Positions 29,079 through 37,689 of a DNA stretch of 64,000 bases are shown here, in pieces. The first letter of the stretch is position 1. The number at the start of each line of letters is the position of its first letter. Under the pieces are notes generated by a model. It did not search any database. It was given only the letters and a program-made list of their open reading frames with translations, and had not been told where the DNA came from. The stretch is taken from assembly GCF_001637225.1 (NCBI RefSeq), contig NZ_LVJI01000020.1, forward strand, positions 1 through 64,000, given 5' to 3'. Position numbers and translations under genes: made by a program. Origin of the DNA: Paenibacillus antarcticus (lineage in GTDB: Bacteria; Bacillota; Bacilli; Paenibacillales; Paenibacillaceae).

Positions 29079-29123
29079 AAAAGGAGTCCTTTCTTCAGTG
29101 ATGAAGAGAGGACTCCTTTTTAT
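29079..29123. terminator. bidirectional terminator
   Basis: A nearly perfect 19-bp stem, AAAAGGAGTCCTTTCTTCA with TGAAGAGAGGACTCCTTTT, then TATAAT. Shared by the converging dioxygenase and doxX genes. Confidence 0.88.
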
Positions 29124-29146
29124 AATATTTATGCCATTATTGCGTG

Positions 29147-29668
29147 TTAGTTCATGTTAGGTTTAGGGAGTAGAGACTGTATTGTTTTTGTATAATTACG
29201 TGGGAACTGTCTGAAATAAGGAAGAACCCAACGATCCAGCCCAATTCGACCGCCATTAGTAGCAGCAACAACGATGAAACATTCCAGCAATAGCATTTGA
29301 ACGTTAGTGCTAACAGTACCTGATAGTAGAAAAGCGGTATTCATGACCATGGCCATAAGTGCTGCAAATGTGGTGAACATTCCTAGAATAAGTCCTAATC
29401 CTACTAAAGTCTCGCCCAATGGAATAAGAACATTGAATAGGTCTACTCCTGGTAATGCGGCATGTTCTAAGAATGCTGCCCACCATCCTTGAACCGCGGG
29501 ATGATCACCTGTGCTATTTGCAATTGCTCCTTGTAGGAAACCGCCAGAATCAAACCCACCAGTTAATTTATGAATACCTCCTGTAAACCATGTATATCCA
29601 AGATAGATTCGAACGAAGGTAAGGATGAATGCTGCTACTTTATTAGTTCTGAGCCAATTGTTAAACAT
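29147..29668 (-). CDS. DoxX family membrane protein, copy 1
   Basis: 173-residue four-helix membrane protein of the DoxX family. It has VRIYLGYTWFTGGIHKLTGG, helices around 10-30, 75-95, 100-120 and 125-145, and GGRIGLDRWVLPYF. ATG 29668 is preceded by TTAGGAG; a longer frame to 29767 lacks support. B. subtilis MhqP is a DoxX protein of the quinone stress regulon; membership here is inference. It is a close paralogue of the gene at 29925-30425. A possible Fnr/Crp site lies about 105 bases upstream. Confidence 0.87.
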   Translation of the reverse strand: MFNNWLRTNKVAAFILTFVRIYLGYTWFTGGIHKLTGGFDSGGFLQGAIANSTGDHPAVQGWWAAFLEHAALPGVDLFNVLIPLGETLVGLGLILGMFTTFAALMAMVMNTAFLLSGTVSTNVQMLLLECFIVVAATNGGRIGLDRWVLPYFRQFPRNYTKTIQSLLPKPNMN

Positions 29669-29772
29669 AATATCACTCCTAAGTGTATGGTTGTAGATAC
29701 CGTTGGTTAATGGTGTCTTTGAAAGATGATCATCTTTGATATCCTTATTATATGTGAAAGATTTCACTTATG

Positions 29773-29790
29773 TTGTGATTTATATCACAA
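29773..29790. promoter_or_regulatory. Fnr/Crp-type palindrome
   Basis: TTGTGA-TTTATA-TCACAA is a perfect 6-N6-6 palindrome containing TGTGA-N6-TCACA, the known Bacillus Fnr site form. It lies upstream of doxX copy 1 on the minus strand. Confidence 0.6.
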
Positions 29791-29845
29791 ATTTAAAATA
29801 TATATAAAGATAATTGATTTTGTAGGGAAATAATAACAAGTGAAT

Positions 29846-29900
29846 GACAAGGAGTTGCCTTTTCAGTAGCTGAGCTGCTGCTGAAAGGACAACTCCTGTC
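29846..29900. terminator. terminator-like hairpin between doxX copies
   Basis: A long stem, GACAAGGAGTTGCCTTTTCAG with CTGAAAGGACAACTCCTGTC (near-perfect), just downstream of doxX copy 2 on the minus strand. The flanking T-run is poor. Confidence 0.6.
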
Positions 29901-29924
29901 TTATTTATTGTAGTATAGCTTTTT

Positions 29925-30425
29925 TTAAACGGTGGTATTTAAATGAGGTACCTGTGAGGAGGTCTTCGCTTTCTTATTGAATAGACCAGAGATATAAGGG
30001 AGTACCCAACGATCCAGTCCAATGCGACCCGCATTTACCGCAGAAACGATTATGATGCATTCTAGCAGTAACATTTGAACATTGATGCTTAAAGACCCCG
30101 ATAATAGGAATGCAGAATTCATAACAATCGCCATCAATGCAGCGAATGTAGTGAAGATACCAAGGATAAGACCTAATCCAACGAAAGTCTCCCCTAATGG
30201 AATGAGGATGTTGAAAATGTTTACACCTGGTAAAGCAACTTGTTCCAAGAATGCTGCCCACCATCCTGTACTCTTCGAAATTGCTCCTTGTAAGAAACCT
30301 CCAGCATCAAACCCGCCGCTTAATTTGTGAATACCACCTGAAATCCATGTATAGCCTAGGTAGAATCGAACGAAGACAAGGAATACCGCTGCCACTTTGT
30401 TAGTTCTAAGCCAATGATTAAACAT
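29925..30425 (-). CDS. DoxX family membrane protein, copy 2
   Basis: 166-residue DoxX protein, highly similar to copy 1 over the whole length: both open with a MFN-x-WLRTNKVAA motif and share the GRIGLDRWVLPY segment. It has four predicted helices. The C-terminal tail differs (FNKKAKTSSQVPHLNTTV). Each copy has its own ribosome site, and a hairpin lies between them, so they are tandem duplicates with separate expression. Confidence 0.87.
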   Translation of the reverse strand: MFNHWLRTNKVAAVFLVFVRFYLGYTWISGGIHKLSGGFDAGGFLQGAISKSTGWWAAFLEQVALPGVNIFNILIPLGETFVGLGLILGIFTTFAALMAIVMNSAFLLSGSLSINVQMLLLECIIIVSAVNAGRIGLDRWVLPYISGLFNKKAKTSSQVPHLNTTV

Positions 30426-30662
30426 ACCTCACTAATTCACTCCTCATAATATGGTTGTTGTCCCTATAATAAATGGGAACTATTTAATATAATTACATTA
30501 AAAGGGTTTAATGACAATAATAAATAAATAAATATTTATCGAGATAATAAAATTTTATATGAATGATGTTTTCGACAACAAATGATGAAGCCTGACAAAA
30601 AGCTGCTTTTGTGATTAAATGGAAGAAACAAAGAAATCCTTAGCAAGGAGGAGCATTCATTC

Positions 30663-31736
30663 ATGATTCGACCGAAGTTATTACAGGTACTGAGTATCCT
30701 ATTCATGGCATTCATTCTTTCATCTTGTTCCAATGCTAAACTAGAGGCAGAACCACCGCCGGAACCAACACCATTAGTTGAAGAAGAAAAGCCTCCTGTC
30801 GACCCCGTTACTCCCATATCTCAATATGTAGCCCCACTTACCGGGTTACCTATAGAAGCCCCCTCAAACGTACGTCCATTAGCCGTTATGGTCAACAATG
30901 CTCCAGCTGCAAGGCCTCAATCTGGATTAAGCAAAGCCGATATGGTGTATGAAGTATTGGCAGAGGGTGGGATTACACGACTTGTGGCTATCTTCCAAAG
31001 TCATAGTGAAGCAGTTACTATCGGGCCTATTCGAAGTATTAGGCCATATCTCATTGAACTTGGTGGGCTATATCAGGGTCTGCTCGTACATGCGGGTGGA
31101 AGTCCGGAGGCGTATTCAATCATACAGAAGCAGAAGAAGGAAGATCTTGATGAGATCGGTAAGGCAGGTGCTTATTTCTGGAGGGATAAGAGTCGAAAAG
31201 CCCCACACAATCTGTATTCTGATACGGACAAACTTCATGAGGGAGCAAATAAACTAAAGTATGAACAGGAAGTAGCTATACCGACGTATCCATTCCATAC
31301 AGAGAATGAAATCATTGCAGGAGAGCATGCTAGTAAAGTGGATATTACTTTTCTACTCAAAAATTATGTCGTTTCGTATGATTATGATGATTCGAAGCAA
31401 GTATATAAACGTTCTATAAATAACATGCCACACGTAGACCTCACAAACAATATGCAGTTAGAAGCTGCTAACGTGATTGTAATGGGGGCGGATCACAAGG
31501 TACTTGATGATGTAGGACGTCTGTCGGTGGATATTAACCTAGGCGGAGAAGCACTTATATTTCAGCAAGGGAAGCTTGTTAAAGGGAACTGGATTCATTC
31601 CAAAGATGATGTGATTCGTTTTGTGAAGGATGACAAGGAAATTCCGTTAGTTCCGGGTACCACATACATAAATATCGTACCCAATGATCCAAATTTCGAA
31701 AGTCATGTGAAGGTGTCGAATGAGAAACAAAATTAG
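30663..31736 (+). CDS. yerB: DUF3048 lipoprotein, YerB family
   Basis: 357-residue lipoprotein with signal peptide MIRPKLLQVLSILFMAFILSSC (Cys22 lipobox) and a Pro/Glu-rich linker (about 29-55). The DUF3048 domains include LTGLPIEAPSNVRPLAVMVNN, ARPQSGLSKADMVYEVLAEGG and GPIRSIRPY. This matches B. subtilis YerB. Strong AAGGAGGAG ribosome site. Anchored outside the membrane; the role is not established. Confidence 0.9.
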   Translation: MIRPKLLQVLSILFMAFILSSCSNAKLEAEPPPEPTPLVEEEKPPVDPVTPISQYVAPLTGLPIEAPSNVRPLAVMVNNAPAARPQSGLSKADMVYEVLAEGGITRLVAIFQSHSEAVTIGPIRSIRPYLIELGGLYQGLLVHAGGSPEAYSIIQKQKKEDLDEIGKAGAYFWRDKSRKAPHNLYSDTDKLHEGANKLKYEQEVAIPTYPFHTENEIIAGEHASKVDITFLLKNYVVSYDYDDSKQVYKRSINNMPHVDLTNNMQLEAANVIVMGADHKVLDDVGRLSVDINLGGEALIFQQGKLVKGNWIHSKDDVIRFVKDDKEIPLVPGTTYINIVPNDPNFESHVKVSNEKQN

Positions 31737-31874
31737 GATTTTAAAGGAAATGTTGGTTGAATATACTGGGGAAATATGAAAAAAAATAGAAAATATAAGA
31801 AAAAACAAGAACAGATAGCTAACGTTGTAAGAAAAGATAGATAGCGCCTTTACAAAGGGGTTATGGGTTATGGT

Positions 31875-31894
31875 AAGATAACTAAGGTTATCTT
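31875..31894. promoter_or_regulatory. inverted repeat upstream of DUF47-pit operon
   Basis: AAGATAAC-TAAG-GTTATCTT, a perfect 8-bp dyad with a 4-base centre, 47 bases before the DUF47 gene. It has no T-run, so it is more likely an operator than a terminator. It does not match a regulator site I know. Confidence 0.45.
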
Positions 31895-31940
31895 GTATAT
31901 GGATGAACTGAAGGCAATATTTGAGTAGAGGAGTAATCAA

Positions 31941-32558
31941 ATGGTATTCAAGAAGAAAAAGGACATCTTTTTCGAAACGATGGAGAATATGGCAGACACA
32001 ATCGTACAAGCTGCTGATTATTTTGCACAGAATGTGTCCAAGTATGAAGATGTGAGCATATTTGCAGGTGAAATGAAGAAGTATGAGTCTCAGTGTGATG
32101 AATTCACGCACACCATTATTAAGGAACTCAACAAAACGTTTATTACTCCCATTGATCGTGATGACATCTTGGCGTTAACGTCCAGTCTAGATGATGTTAT
32201 TGATGGTTTGGAGGCTACGGCTTCTCGGTTCTATATGTACGATCTGCATGAGCCTGACGAATATATCGTTCAGTTTGCAGAGATTTTGCGTCAATCTGCT
32301 TATGTAATTCAGAAGGCAATTCATTTACTATCGCAAAAGAAACTTCTAGCTATTCGTGAATATACGATTCGTTTGAATGATCTTGAGAACCAAGGTGACG
32401 ATTTGCTTCGTATTTGTGTGAAGAATTTATTCGCAACCATTAGCGATCCTATCGAACTGATTAAGAAAAAGGAAATTTATGAACGTCTAGAACAAACTAC
32501 GGACACGTGTGAAGATGTGGCCAATATGCTGGAATCGATTATTATGAGCAATTCATAA
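31941..32558 (+). CDS. DUF47 (PhoU-like) phosphate transport accessory protein
   Basis: 205-residue all-helical cytosolic protein of the DUF47 family, distantly related to PhoU. It has KKDIFFETMENMADTIVQAADY, ISSLDDVIDGLEATASRFYMY-like region with Asp-rich metal ligands, and DTCEDVANMLESIIM at the end. AGAGGAG site. It is followed 13 bases later by a Pit transporter; DUF47-Pit gene pairs are standard and DUF47 is thought to regulate Pit. Confidence 0.92.
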   Translation: MVFKKKKDIFFETMENMADTIVQAADYFAQNVSKYEDVSIFAGEMKKYESQCDEFTHTIIKELNKTFITPIDRDDILALTSSLDDVIDGLEATASRFYMYDLHEPDEYIVQFAEILRQSAYVIQKAIHLLSQKKLLAIREYTIRLNDLENQGDDLLRICVKNLFATISDPIELIKKKEIYERLEQTTDTCEDVANMLESIIMSNS

Positions 32559-32571
32559 GGGGTTTACAAAC

Positions 32572-33561
32572 ATGGAAACGTCATTATTTGTTTTAGGCAT
32601 CGTCGTCTTTCTTGCATTAGCATTTGACTTTATTAATGGATTCCATGATACGGCCAATGCTATTGCGACTTCAGTATCCACCCGTGCTTTGAAGCCGAGA
32701 GTAGCTATAATAATGGCAGCTGCTATGAACTTCCTTGGTGCAATCACATTTACAGGGGTAGCTAAGACCATTGGGGGTAGTGTGGCTGATCCAGCGACGC
32801 TTGATAATGGGATTGAGGTCGTTATTGCAGCATTACTAGCTGCTATCATTTGGAACCTAGTGACTTGGTGGTTCGGTATTCCATCTTCCTCATCACATGC
32901 CTTAATTGGTGCGTTAACAGGGGCGGTAGTGGTAGGAGCTGGAGCGGGTTATGTGAAGTGGGAAGGATTTATTAGTATTCTTAAAGTACTAATCTTCTCT
33001 CCATTAATTGCATTCGCTATTGGTTATATTATCATGACTCTTTTGAAATGGATTTTTGCAAAAAGAAGTCCTCATAATGTCAATAAAGGTTTCCGCACGA
33101 TGCAGATTCTCACAGCGGCAATTCAAGCCTTCACACATGGTACGAATGATGCACAGAAAGCAATGGGGATTATTACATTTGCTCTCGTTACATCTGGGTT
33201 TCAGGATCATTTAGAGGTTCCACTTTGGGTTAAATTATCTGCTGCTACAGCTATGGCACTTGGTACTTCAGTTGGTGGATATAAAATTATCAAAACAATG
33301 GGAACTAAAATTTTCAAAATTGAACCTATTAATGGATTCGCAGCAGATATGGCTGGAGCTTCCGTTATATTTACAGCAACGATGCTTCATATGCCTGTAA
33401 GTACAACACATGCGATTACATCAGCGCTCCTAGGTGTAGGTAGTGCCAAACGAGTATCTGAAGTGAAATGGTCACTTGCGGGACGGATCATCATTACATG
33501 GTTTATTACAATTCCAATTGCTGGTTTGCTAGCGGGATTGATATTTAAAATCTTATTCTAG
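32572..33561 (+). CDS. pit: low-affinity inorganic phosphate transporter, Pit family
   Basis: 329-residue Pit/PHO4 family permease with about ten helices. It has the duplicated family motif: ALAFDFINGFHDTANAIAT near the N-terminus and AFTHGTNDAQKAMGII near residue 185. IPSSSSHALIGALTGA and MPVSTTHAITSALLG are the paired Ser/His loops. Co-transcribed with the DUF47 gene upstream. Confidence 0.95.
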   Translation: METSLFVLGIVVFLALAFDFINGFHDTANAIATSVSTRALKPRVAIIMAAAMNFLGAITFTGVAKTIGGSVADPATLDNGIEVVIAALLAAIIWNLVTWWFGIPSSSSHALIGALTGAVVVGAGAGYVKWEGFISILKVLIFSPLIAFAIGYIIMTLLKWIFAKRSPHNVNKGFRTMQILTAAIQAFTHGTNDAQKAMGIITFALVTSGFQDHLEVPLWVKLSAATAMALGTSVGGYKIIKTMGTKIFKIEPINGFAADMAGASVIFTATMLHMPVSTTHAITSALLGVGSAKRVSEVKWSLAGRIIITWFITIPIAGLLAGLIFKILF

Positions 33562-33607
33562 AACACACTGCGCATAGATTGAATATATAGACATACTGGG
33601 ATAGAAG

Positions 33608-33638
33608 TGGCCAATCACCGAAGGTTGGCTTTTTTTTG
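33608..33638 (+). terminator. terminator after pit
   Basis: A 7-bp stem, GCCAATC with GGTTGGC (one G-U), a six-base loop and eight T. Confidence 0.85.
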
Positions 33639-33676
33639 TATCAGAGTATCGGATTAGAGAGGAAGTATTACTATTT

Positions 33677-34636
33677 ATGATTAGGACACTTGCTATTACT
33701 CATACGCATGAGGTGAAAGTGGGACTTCCATTGGAACAGATTCATATGGATGATTATGCGTGGATTTGGACGGACTTCAGTTCACCTACAGTAGAAGAGG
33801 CAGATTTACTAAATACATATTTTCATTTTCATCCGCTAGCTGTTGAAGATTGTATGTTTGTATTACAACGTCCGAAATTAGACTATTACGATGATACACA
33901 ATTTCTAGTTCTCCACGCCCTTAACCCGGATACACTACATGCAGAAGAAGTGGATTTATTCTTAAATCATAATATGATTGTATCCTTTCACCATCGACAA
34001 CTTCCTGAGATTGATGAAGCTTGGTCACAAATTATTCAACATGCTCACGACCGTAAAGTATGGGCTCGTGGCCCAATTGCTTGTGCATATACGCTAATTG
34101 ATATGATGGTAGATCGCTATTTCCCTACGCTATACAGCATTGAAGATGAGTTAGCAGAGATTGAGAATCAAGGTGGCAATGAATCTGTGGAGGATTTGAT
34201 GAACCAAGTGTTTGATCTAAGAGGACGCTTGTTGAAGCTACGTCGGACGATTGTTCCCATGCGAGACCTCATGTATCGAATTGTCAATTCGCAACATATT
34301 CAGAATAGTGGAGAGCATAAGGTATATTTCTCAGATATCTATGACCATTTATTGAAACTAGCAGATATGATTGAGGCTGACCGAGAAATGACTTCGGATT
34401 TGCGTGATAGCTATATATCTCTCAACTCCAACCGAATGAATAACATTATGAAGACACTCACCGTCATTACGGTTATCTTTATGCCATTGACTTTAATTGC
34501 AGGAATCTATGGAATGAATTTTGCTCATATGCCGGAACTTAACTGGAAATATGGGTATGCTATCGTGATGGCAGTCATGTTCATGCTTGGTGGTGGCATG
34601 GTGGTGTGGTTCATTCGTCGAGGCTGGTTCAAGTAA
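33677..34636 (+). CDS. corA: CorA family magnesium transporter
   Basis: 319-residue CorA-type Mg2+ channel: a large cytosolic N-terminal domain (about 1-255), then two C-terminal helices. The signature GMN follows the first helix (AGIYGMNFAHMPELNWKYGY), and the tail is basic (RRGWFK). FHPLAVEDCMF and DVFDLRGRLLKLRR-like segments are typical. No Mg riboswitch was seen upstream. Confidence 0.94.
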   Translation: MIRTLAITHTHEVKVGLPLEQIHMDDYAWIWTDFSSPTVEEADLLNTYFHFHPLAVEDCMFVLQRPKLDYYDDTQFLVLHALNPDTLHAEEVDLFLNHNMIVSFHHRQLPEIDEAWSQIIQHAHDRKVWARGPIACAYTLIDMMVDRYFPTLYSIEDELAEIENQGGNESVEDLMNQVFDLRGRLLKLRRTIVPMRDLMYRIVNSQHIQNSGEHKVYFSDIYDHLLKLADMIEADREMTSDLRDSYISLNSNRMNNIMKTLTVITVIFMPLTLIAGIYGMNFAHMPELNWKYGYAIVMAVMFMLGGGMVVWFIRRGWFK

Positions 34637-34709
34637 TGAGAGTGCTCACATCAAAGTAAGCACTCTTATTTCGTTCGAGCGAAAGAGTTTATTTGCTGAA
34701 TGTGAACTA

Positions 34710-35282
34710 TTATTTGGGGGATTTCTTGCCGGACGAACGCCGCTTAGTAGAGTTGGTGGATTTGGTAGACTTACGTGGCGGAGCCGTTTTACGTTTAGTA
34801 GATGACGTTTTCTTGCGCCGGCGTTTAGGGGGAGTATAGTAAATGGGATCATCATCTTCGGGAGTACCCTTCGTCTTACCTTTACCAAAGGTACCCATCA
34901 TTAGCTTAATCATCGGTGCCATTTGTTGAACACTACTCATAACCTTTTGGAATTTCCCCATCGAACTTACAATCCCATCAATACCTCCCATTCTGTCGAT
35001 TACACCTTTGAGCTCACCTATGTTTGCTAGAGAGAATCCTGTCTTGGCAGTAGTAGCCACAGCGGGTAATACTGCCGTTGCAGCAGATGTAGACTCAATT
35101 AAATCGCTTGCGCCGAATCCAGTCAAGCCACCACCTTGAAATGGAGACATAGCAGATGATTCAAGCTGAGGAATAGCTCCCAAGGAATCAATTCCAGGGT
35201 ATGGGTTATTATATGAAGACGAAGAGAAAGGACCGAGTGAACGCTGGTTGCTCGGAGAACTACGATGGTAATGCTCAGCCAT
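34710..35282 (-). CDS. YqfQ/VrrA-like protein with basic tail
   Basis: 190-residue protein. The Ser/Gly/Pro-rich N-terminus (1-75) has no fold signature. The middle (about 80-135) is conserved-looking, with LKGVIDRMGGIDGIVSSMGKFQKVM followed by MMGTFG. The last 40 residues are very basic (KRRRKKTSSTKRK, SKTTNSTKRRSSGKK type), suited to binding nucleic acid or anionic polymer. The layout resembles the YqfQ (VrrA) family of Bacillus. ATG 35282 follows AAAGGA; GTG at 35291 is less likely. Function unknown. Confidence 0.65.
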   Translation of the reverse strand: MAEHYHRSSPSNQRSLGPFSSSSYNNPYPGIDSLGAIPQLESSAMSPFQGGGLTGFGASDLIESTSAATAVLPAVATTAKTGFSLANIGELKGVIDRMGGIDGIVSSMGKFQKVMSSVQQMAPMIKLMMGTFGKGKTKGTPEDDDPIYYTPPKRRRKKTSSTKRKTAPPRKSTKSTNSTKRRSSGKKSPK

Positions 35283-35291
35283 GATTATCAC

Positions 35292-35581
35292 TATCCTTTT
35301 CAGATTGGTATACGATACTGTATGTTATAGGCGAACATAAAGTATGGACGAATGCCCTGATGAGCAGGGATAGGAGCGGAAAAGGGCTGATGCCTAAGCG
35401 TGTTGAATATGCTAGAATAGTATTGGTATGACGGTGTAGATGAAGTCTGATCCTATCGAAAAAGTCTGATTGATTGCTTTCATGATTTGCTTCATTACTG
35501 CGTGAAACCGTTAATGCTTGAAATGATTGTATCGACTACAGTACAATGGGGATACATAGTAATAGTAGAGGATGATTAGCG
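35292..35581 (+). other. divergent intergenic region
   Basis: About 290 bases between the YqfQ-like gene and yerC. The only recognisable signal is the promoter at 35518-35547. I see no reading frame with a ribosome site and no strong hairpin. Confidence 0.5.
35518..35547 (+). promoter_or_regulatory. promoter of yerC operon
   Basis: TTGAAA (35518-35523), an 18-base spacer and TACAAT (35542-35547), 34 bases upstream of yerC. Confidence 0.5.
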
Positions 35582-35872
35582 GTGCAATTAAAGAAACTAA
35601 ATGATAAGAGTGTAGATCAACTATTTGAGGCAGTATTGACGCTTAAGAATATAGAAGAATGTTATGTATTCTTCGATGATCTGTGCACAGTAAATGAAAT
35701 TCAATCACTCTCTCAGCGTCTGGAAGTAGCACGTATGTTAGGGAAAGGTTCTACATATAACCAGATCGAGGCAGAGACAGGTGCGAGTACTGCAACCATC
35801 TCGCGAGTGAAGCGTTGCTTGAATTATGGTAATGATGGGTATAAAATGTCGTTGGAACGTCTAGGACGCTAA
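35582..35872 (+). CDS. yerC: YerC/YecD family TrpR-like regulator
   Basis: 96-residue small DNA-binding protein of the TrpR-like YerC/YecD family. It has EIQSLSQRLEVARMLGKGSTYNQI, then a helix-turn-helix ETGASTATISRVKRCLNYG. GTG start after AGAGGATGA. It starts an operon with a cbiX-like gene (1-base gap) and dgkB. In B. subtilis yerB and yerC are neighbours; here yerB is about 4 kb away. Confidence 0.9.
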   Translation: MQLKKLNDKSVDQLFEAVLTLKNIEECYVFFDDLCTVNEIQSLSQRLEVARMLGKGSTYNQIEAETGASTATISRVKRCLNYGNDGYKMSLERLGR

Positions 35873-35873
35873 G

Positions 35874-36644
35874 ATGTCTAGACCAGGTGTATTAATCATC
35901 AGCCATGGCTCTAGGGAACCTATCTGGGTAGCGTTGGTGGATGAGGCTGTGAATCAATTGCCGCTGCAGGATACTATTCCTGTGGCGGTTTCGTTCTTGG
36001 AAATCGTAGAGGGAAGATTGATTCAAGATGGCATTCACCTCCTTGAAGAACAAGGAGTAACCGATATTATCGTCATTCCGTTATTTGTATCTTCGGGTAG
36101 TACGCATGTGGATGAAATTGCTTATGCCTTAGGTGTGAAAGAGAAGGCAGATTGTGATACTGATCTTGAACCTTTTCACATCCAAGCTAATATACATTAT
36201 GGAAAGCCTATGGATGATGACGATGATGTTGCTCAGATGGTATGGGATAAAGTACGCAGTTTATGTGTAGATGTTGATCAAAAAGTGATTTTACTTGTAG
36301 GGCATGGAAGTATATACGAGGGATTTCGAGAGCGTTGGGAGAAGGGGATATCTTCTCTTGCGCTCAAAGTTCAGGCGATTAGTGGTGTGATTGCTGTCGA
36401 TTTTGCACTTCTGAATCCGAACTCAGTCCAAGAACGAACAGAGTATTGGCAAAGAGAATACGGTTATCAAGTCATCGTGGCTCCTCTTTTTCTGAGTGAG
36501 GGATATTTCACTCGAAAGATTATTCCAGAACGACTTAAGGGACTATCGTATCACTATTCAGGTCAAGCACTGTTACCTCATCCTCTGATATCTCAGTGGA
36601 TTGGTAGGCAGGTCAATGTTATGTTGCAAAGGTTCACATTATGA
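35874..36644 (+). CDS. CbiX/SirB-like sirohydrochlorin chelatase family protein
   Basis: 256-residue protein with two CbiX-type halves. The first begins VLIISHGSREPIWV (metal-binding His10) and includes VIPLFVSSGSTHVDEI. The second begins ILLVGHGSIYEGF and includes VIVAPLFLSEGYFTRKIIPE. Family members insert Co or Fe into sirohydrochlorin. No other tetrapyrrole genes are near, so the actual role is open. Its stop overlaps the in-frame ATG at 36641 of the next gene. Confidence 0.82.
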   Translation: MSRPGVLIISHGSREPIWVALVDEAVNQLPLQDTIPVAVSFLEIVEGRLIQDGIHLLEEQGVTDIIVIPLFVSSGSTHVDEIAYALGVKEKADCDTDLEPFHIQANIHYGKPMDDDDDVAQMVWDKVRSLCVDVDQKVILLVGHGSIYEGFRERWEKGISSLALKVQAISGVIAVDFALLNPNSVQERTEYWQREYGYQVIVAPLFLSEGYFTRKIIPERLKGLSYHYSGQALLPHPLISQWIGRQVNVMLQRFTL

Positions 36645-36664
36645 TAACGGGTGGCGGTTCTCGT

Positions 36665-37546
36665 ATGAAGAGAGCAAGATTAATATATAATCCTACCTCA
36701 GGTCGTGAGGAAATGAAAAGAAGGCTTGCGGATATCTTGCAACGCCTCGACAACGGTGGTATTGAAACTTCGGTACATGCCACTACAGGAGAAGGTGATG
36801 CTACTCGTGAAGCTGCGGAAGCAGTAGAACGTGGGTATGATCTTATCATTGCCGCGGGCGGTGATGGTACGTTATATGAAGTGGTTAATGGGATGGCGGG
36901 TAAAGAGAATCTTCCACCGCTTGGTTTATTTCCACTTGGAACAACGAATGATTTCGCTCGCGGGCTTGGAATCCCAAAGAATTGGGAAGAATATTGTGAT
37001 CTGATCATTAGACAAGAGACACGGCCTATTGATGTAGGGAAAGCGAATGATCGGTATTTCATCAATATTGCAGGTGGTGGAACACTAACGGAATTAACGT
37101 ATGATGTTCCAAGTAAGTTAAAGACATTAATTGGACAACTTGCTTATTACCTCAAGGGTATCGAGAAGATGGTTAGCTTATCTCCACAGGAACTCTTTAT
37201 TAAGGCTAATGGACAACCTGATATTCACGGTGAATTCATGTTGTTCCTGATTGCGAATACGAATTCTGTAGGTGGCTTCGAGAAGCTCGCACCAGATGCT
37301 CGTATTGATGACGGTCTATTTGATGTTATTGCTCTTAAGAACTGTAATCTGCCAGAGTTCGTTCGTGTGGTTAGAATGGCACTTCGTGGAGAACATCTGA
37401 AGGATAAGAAGGTAATCCATTTCCAAACGGATTACATGGAAGTTACTTCACCTGGTAAAGTGCTGTTGAACCTCGATGGTGAGTTAGGTGGTACTCTGCC
37501 AGGAACATTCCAAATGTTGAAACAGCATATGCGGATTTTTGCGTGA
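36665..37546 (+). CDS. dgkB: diacylglycerol kinase
   Basis: 293-residue soluble lipid kinase of the DgkB family, recycling diacylglycerol from lipoteichoic acid synthesis to phosphatidate. RARLIYNPTSGREEMKRRL, IIAAGGDGTLYEVVNG and PLGTTNDFARGLGIP are the nucleotide-binding motifs. NIAGGGTLTELTYDVPSKLKT is nearly the B. subtilis sequence as I recall it. ATG 36665 gives the family N-terminus; ATG 36641 would add eight residues and overlap the cbiX-like stop. rlmCD follows, as in Bacillus. Confidence 0.93.
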   Translation: MKRARLIYNPTSGREEMKRRLADILQRLDNGGIETSVHATTGEGDATREAAEAVERGYDLIIAAGGDGTLYEVVNGMAGKENLPPLGLFPLGTTNDFARGLGIPKNWEEYCDLIIRQETRPIDVGKANDRYFINIAGGGTLTELTYDVPSKLKTLIGQLAYYLKGIEKMVSLSPQELFIKANGQPDIHGEFMLFLIANTNSVGGFEKLAPDARIDDGLFDVIALKNCNLPEFVRVVRMALRGEHLKDKKVIHFQTDYMEVTSPGKVLLNLDGELGGTLPGTFQMLKQHMRIFA

Positions 37547-37689
37547 TCATAAGGATAGTATGAATATGTAATAGAAGTGCGACTTATGATGAATTGAATG
37601 TAGGTTACATCCAAGAGATTAACTTATCCATAGGATGAGATAACACATATAAATGATGAGAAGATAAGGAAAGAAGTGAATATAGCATC

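Noticed and set aside
33562..33676. Magnesium riboswitch upstream of corA
   Set aside because: The gap is only 115 bases and consists mainly of the pit terminator.
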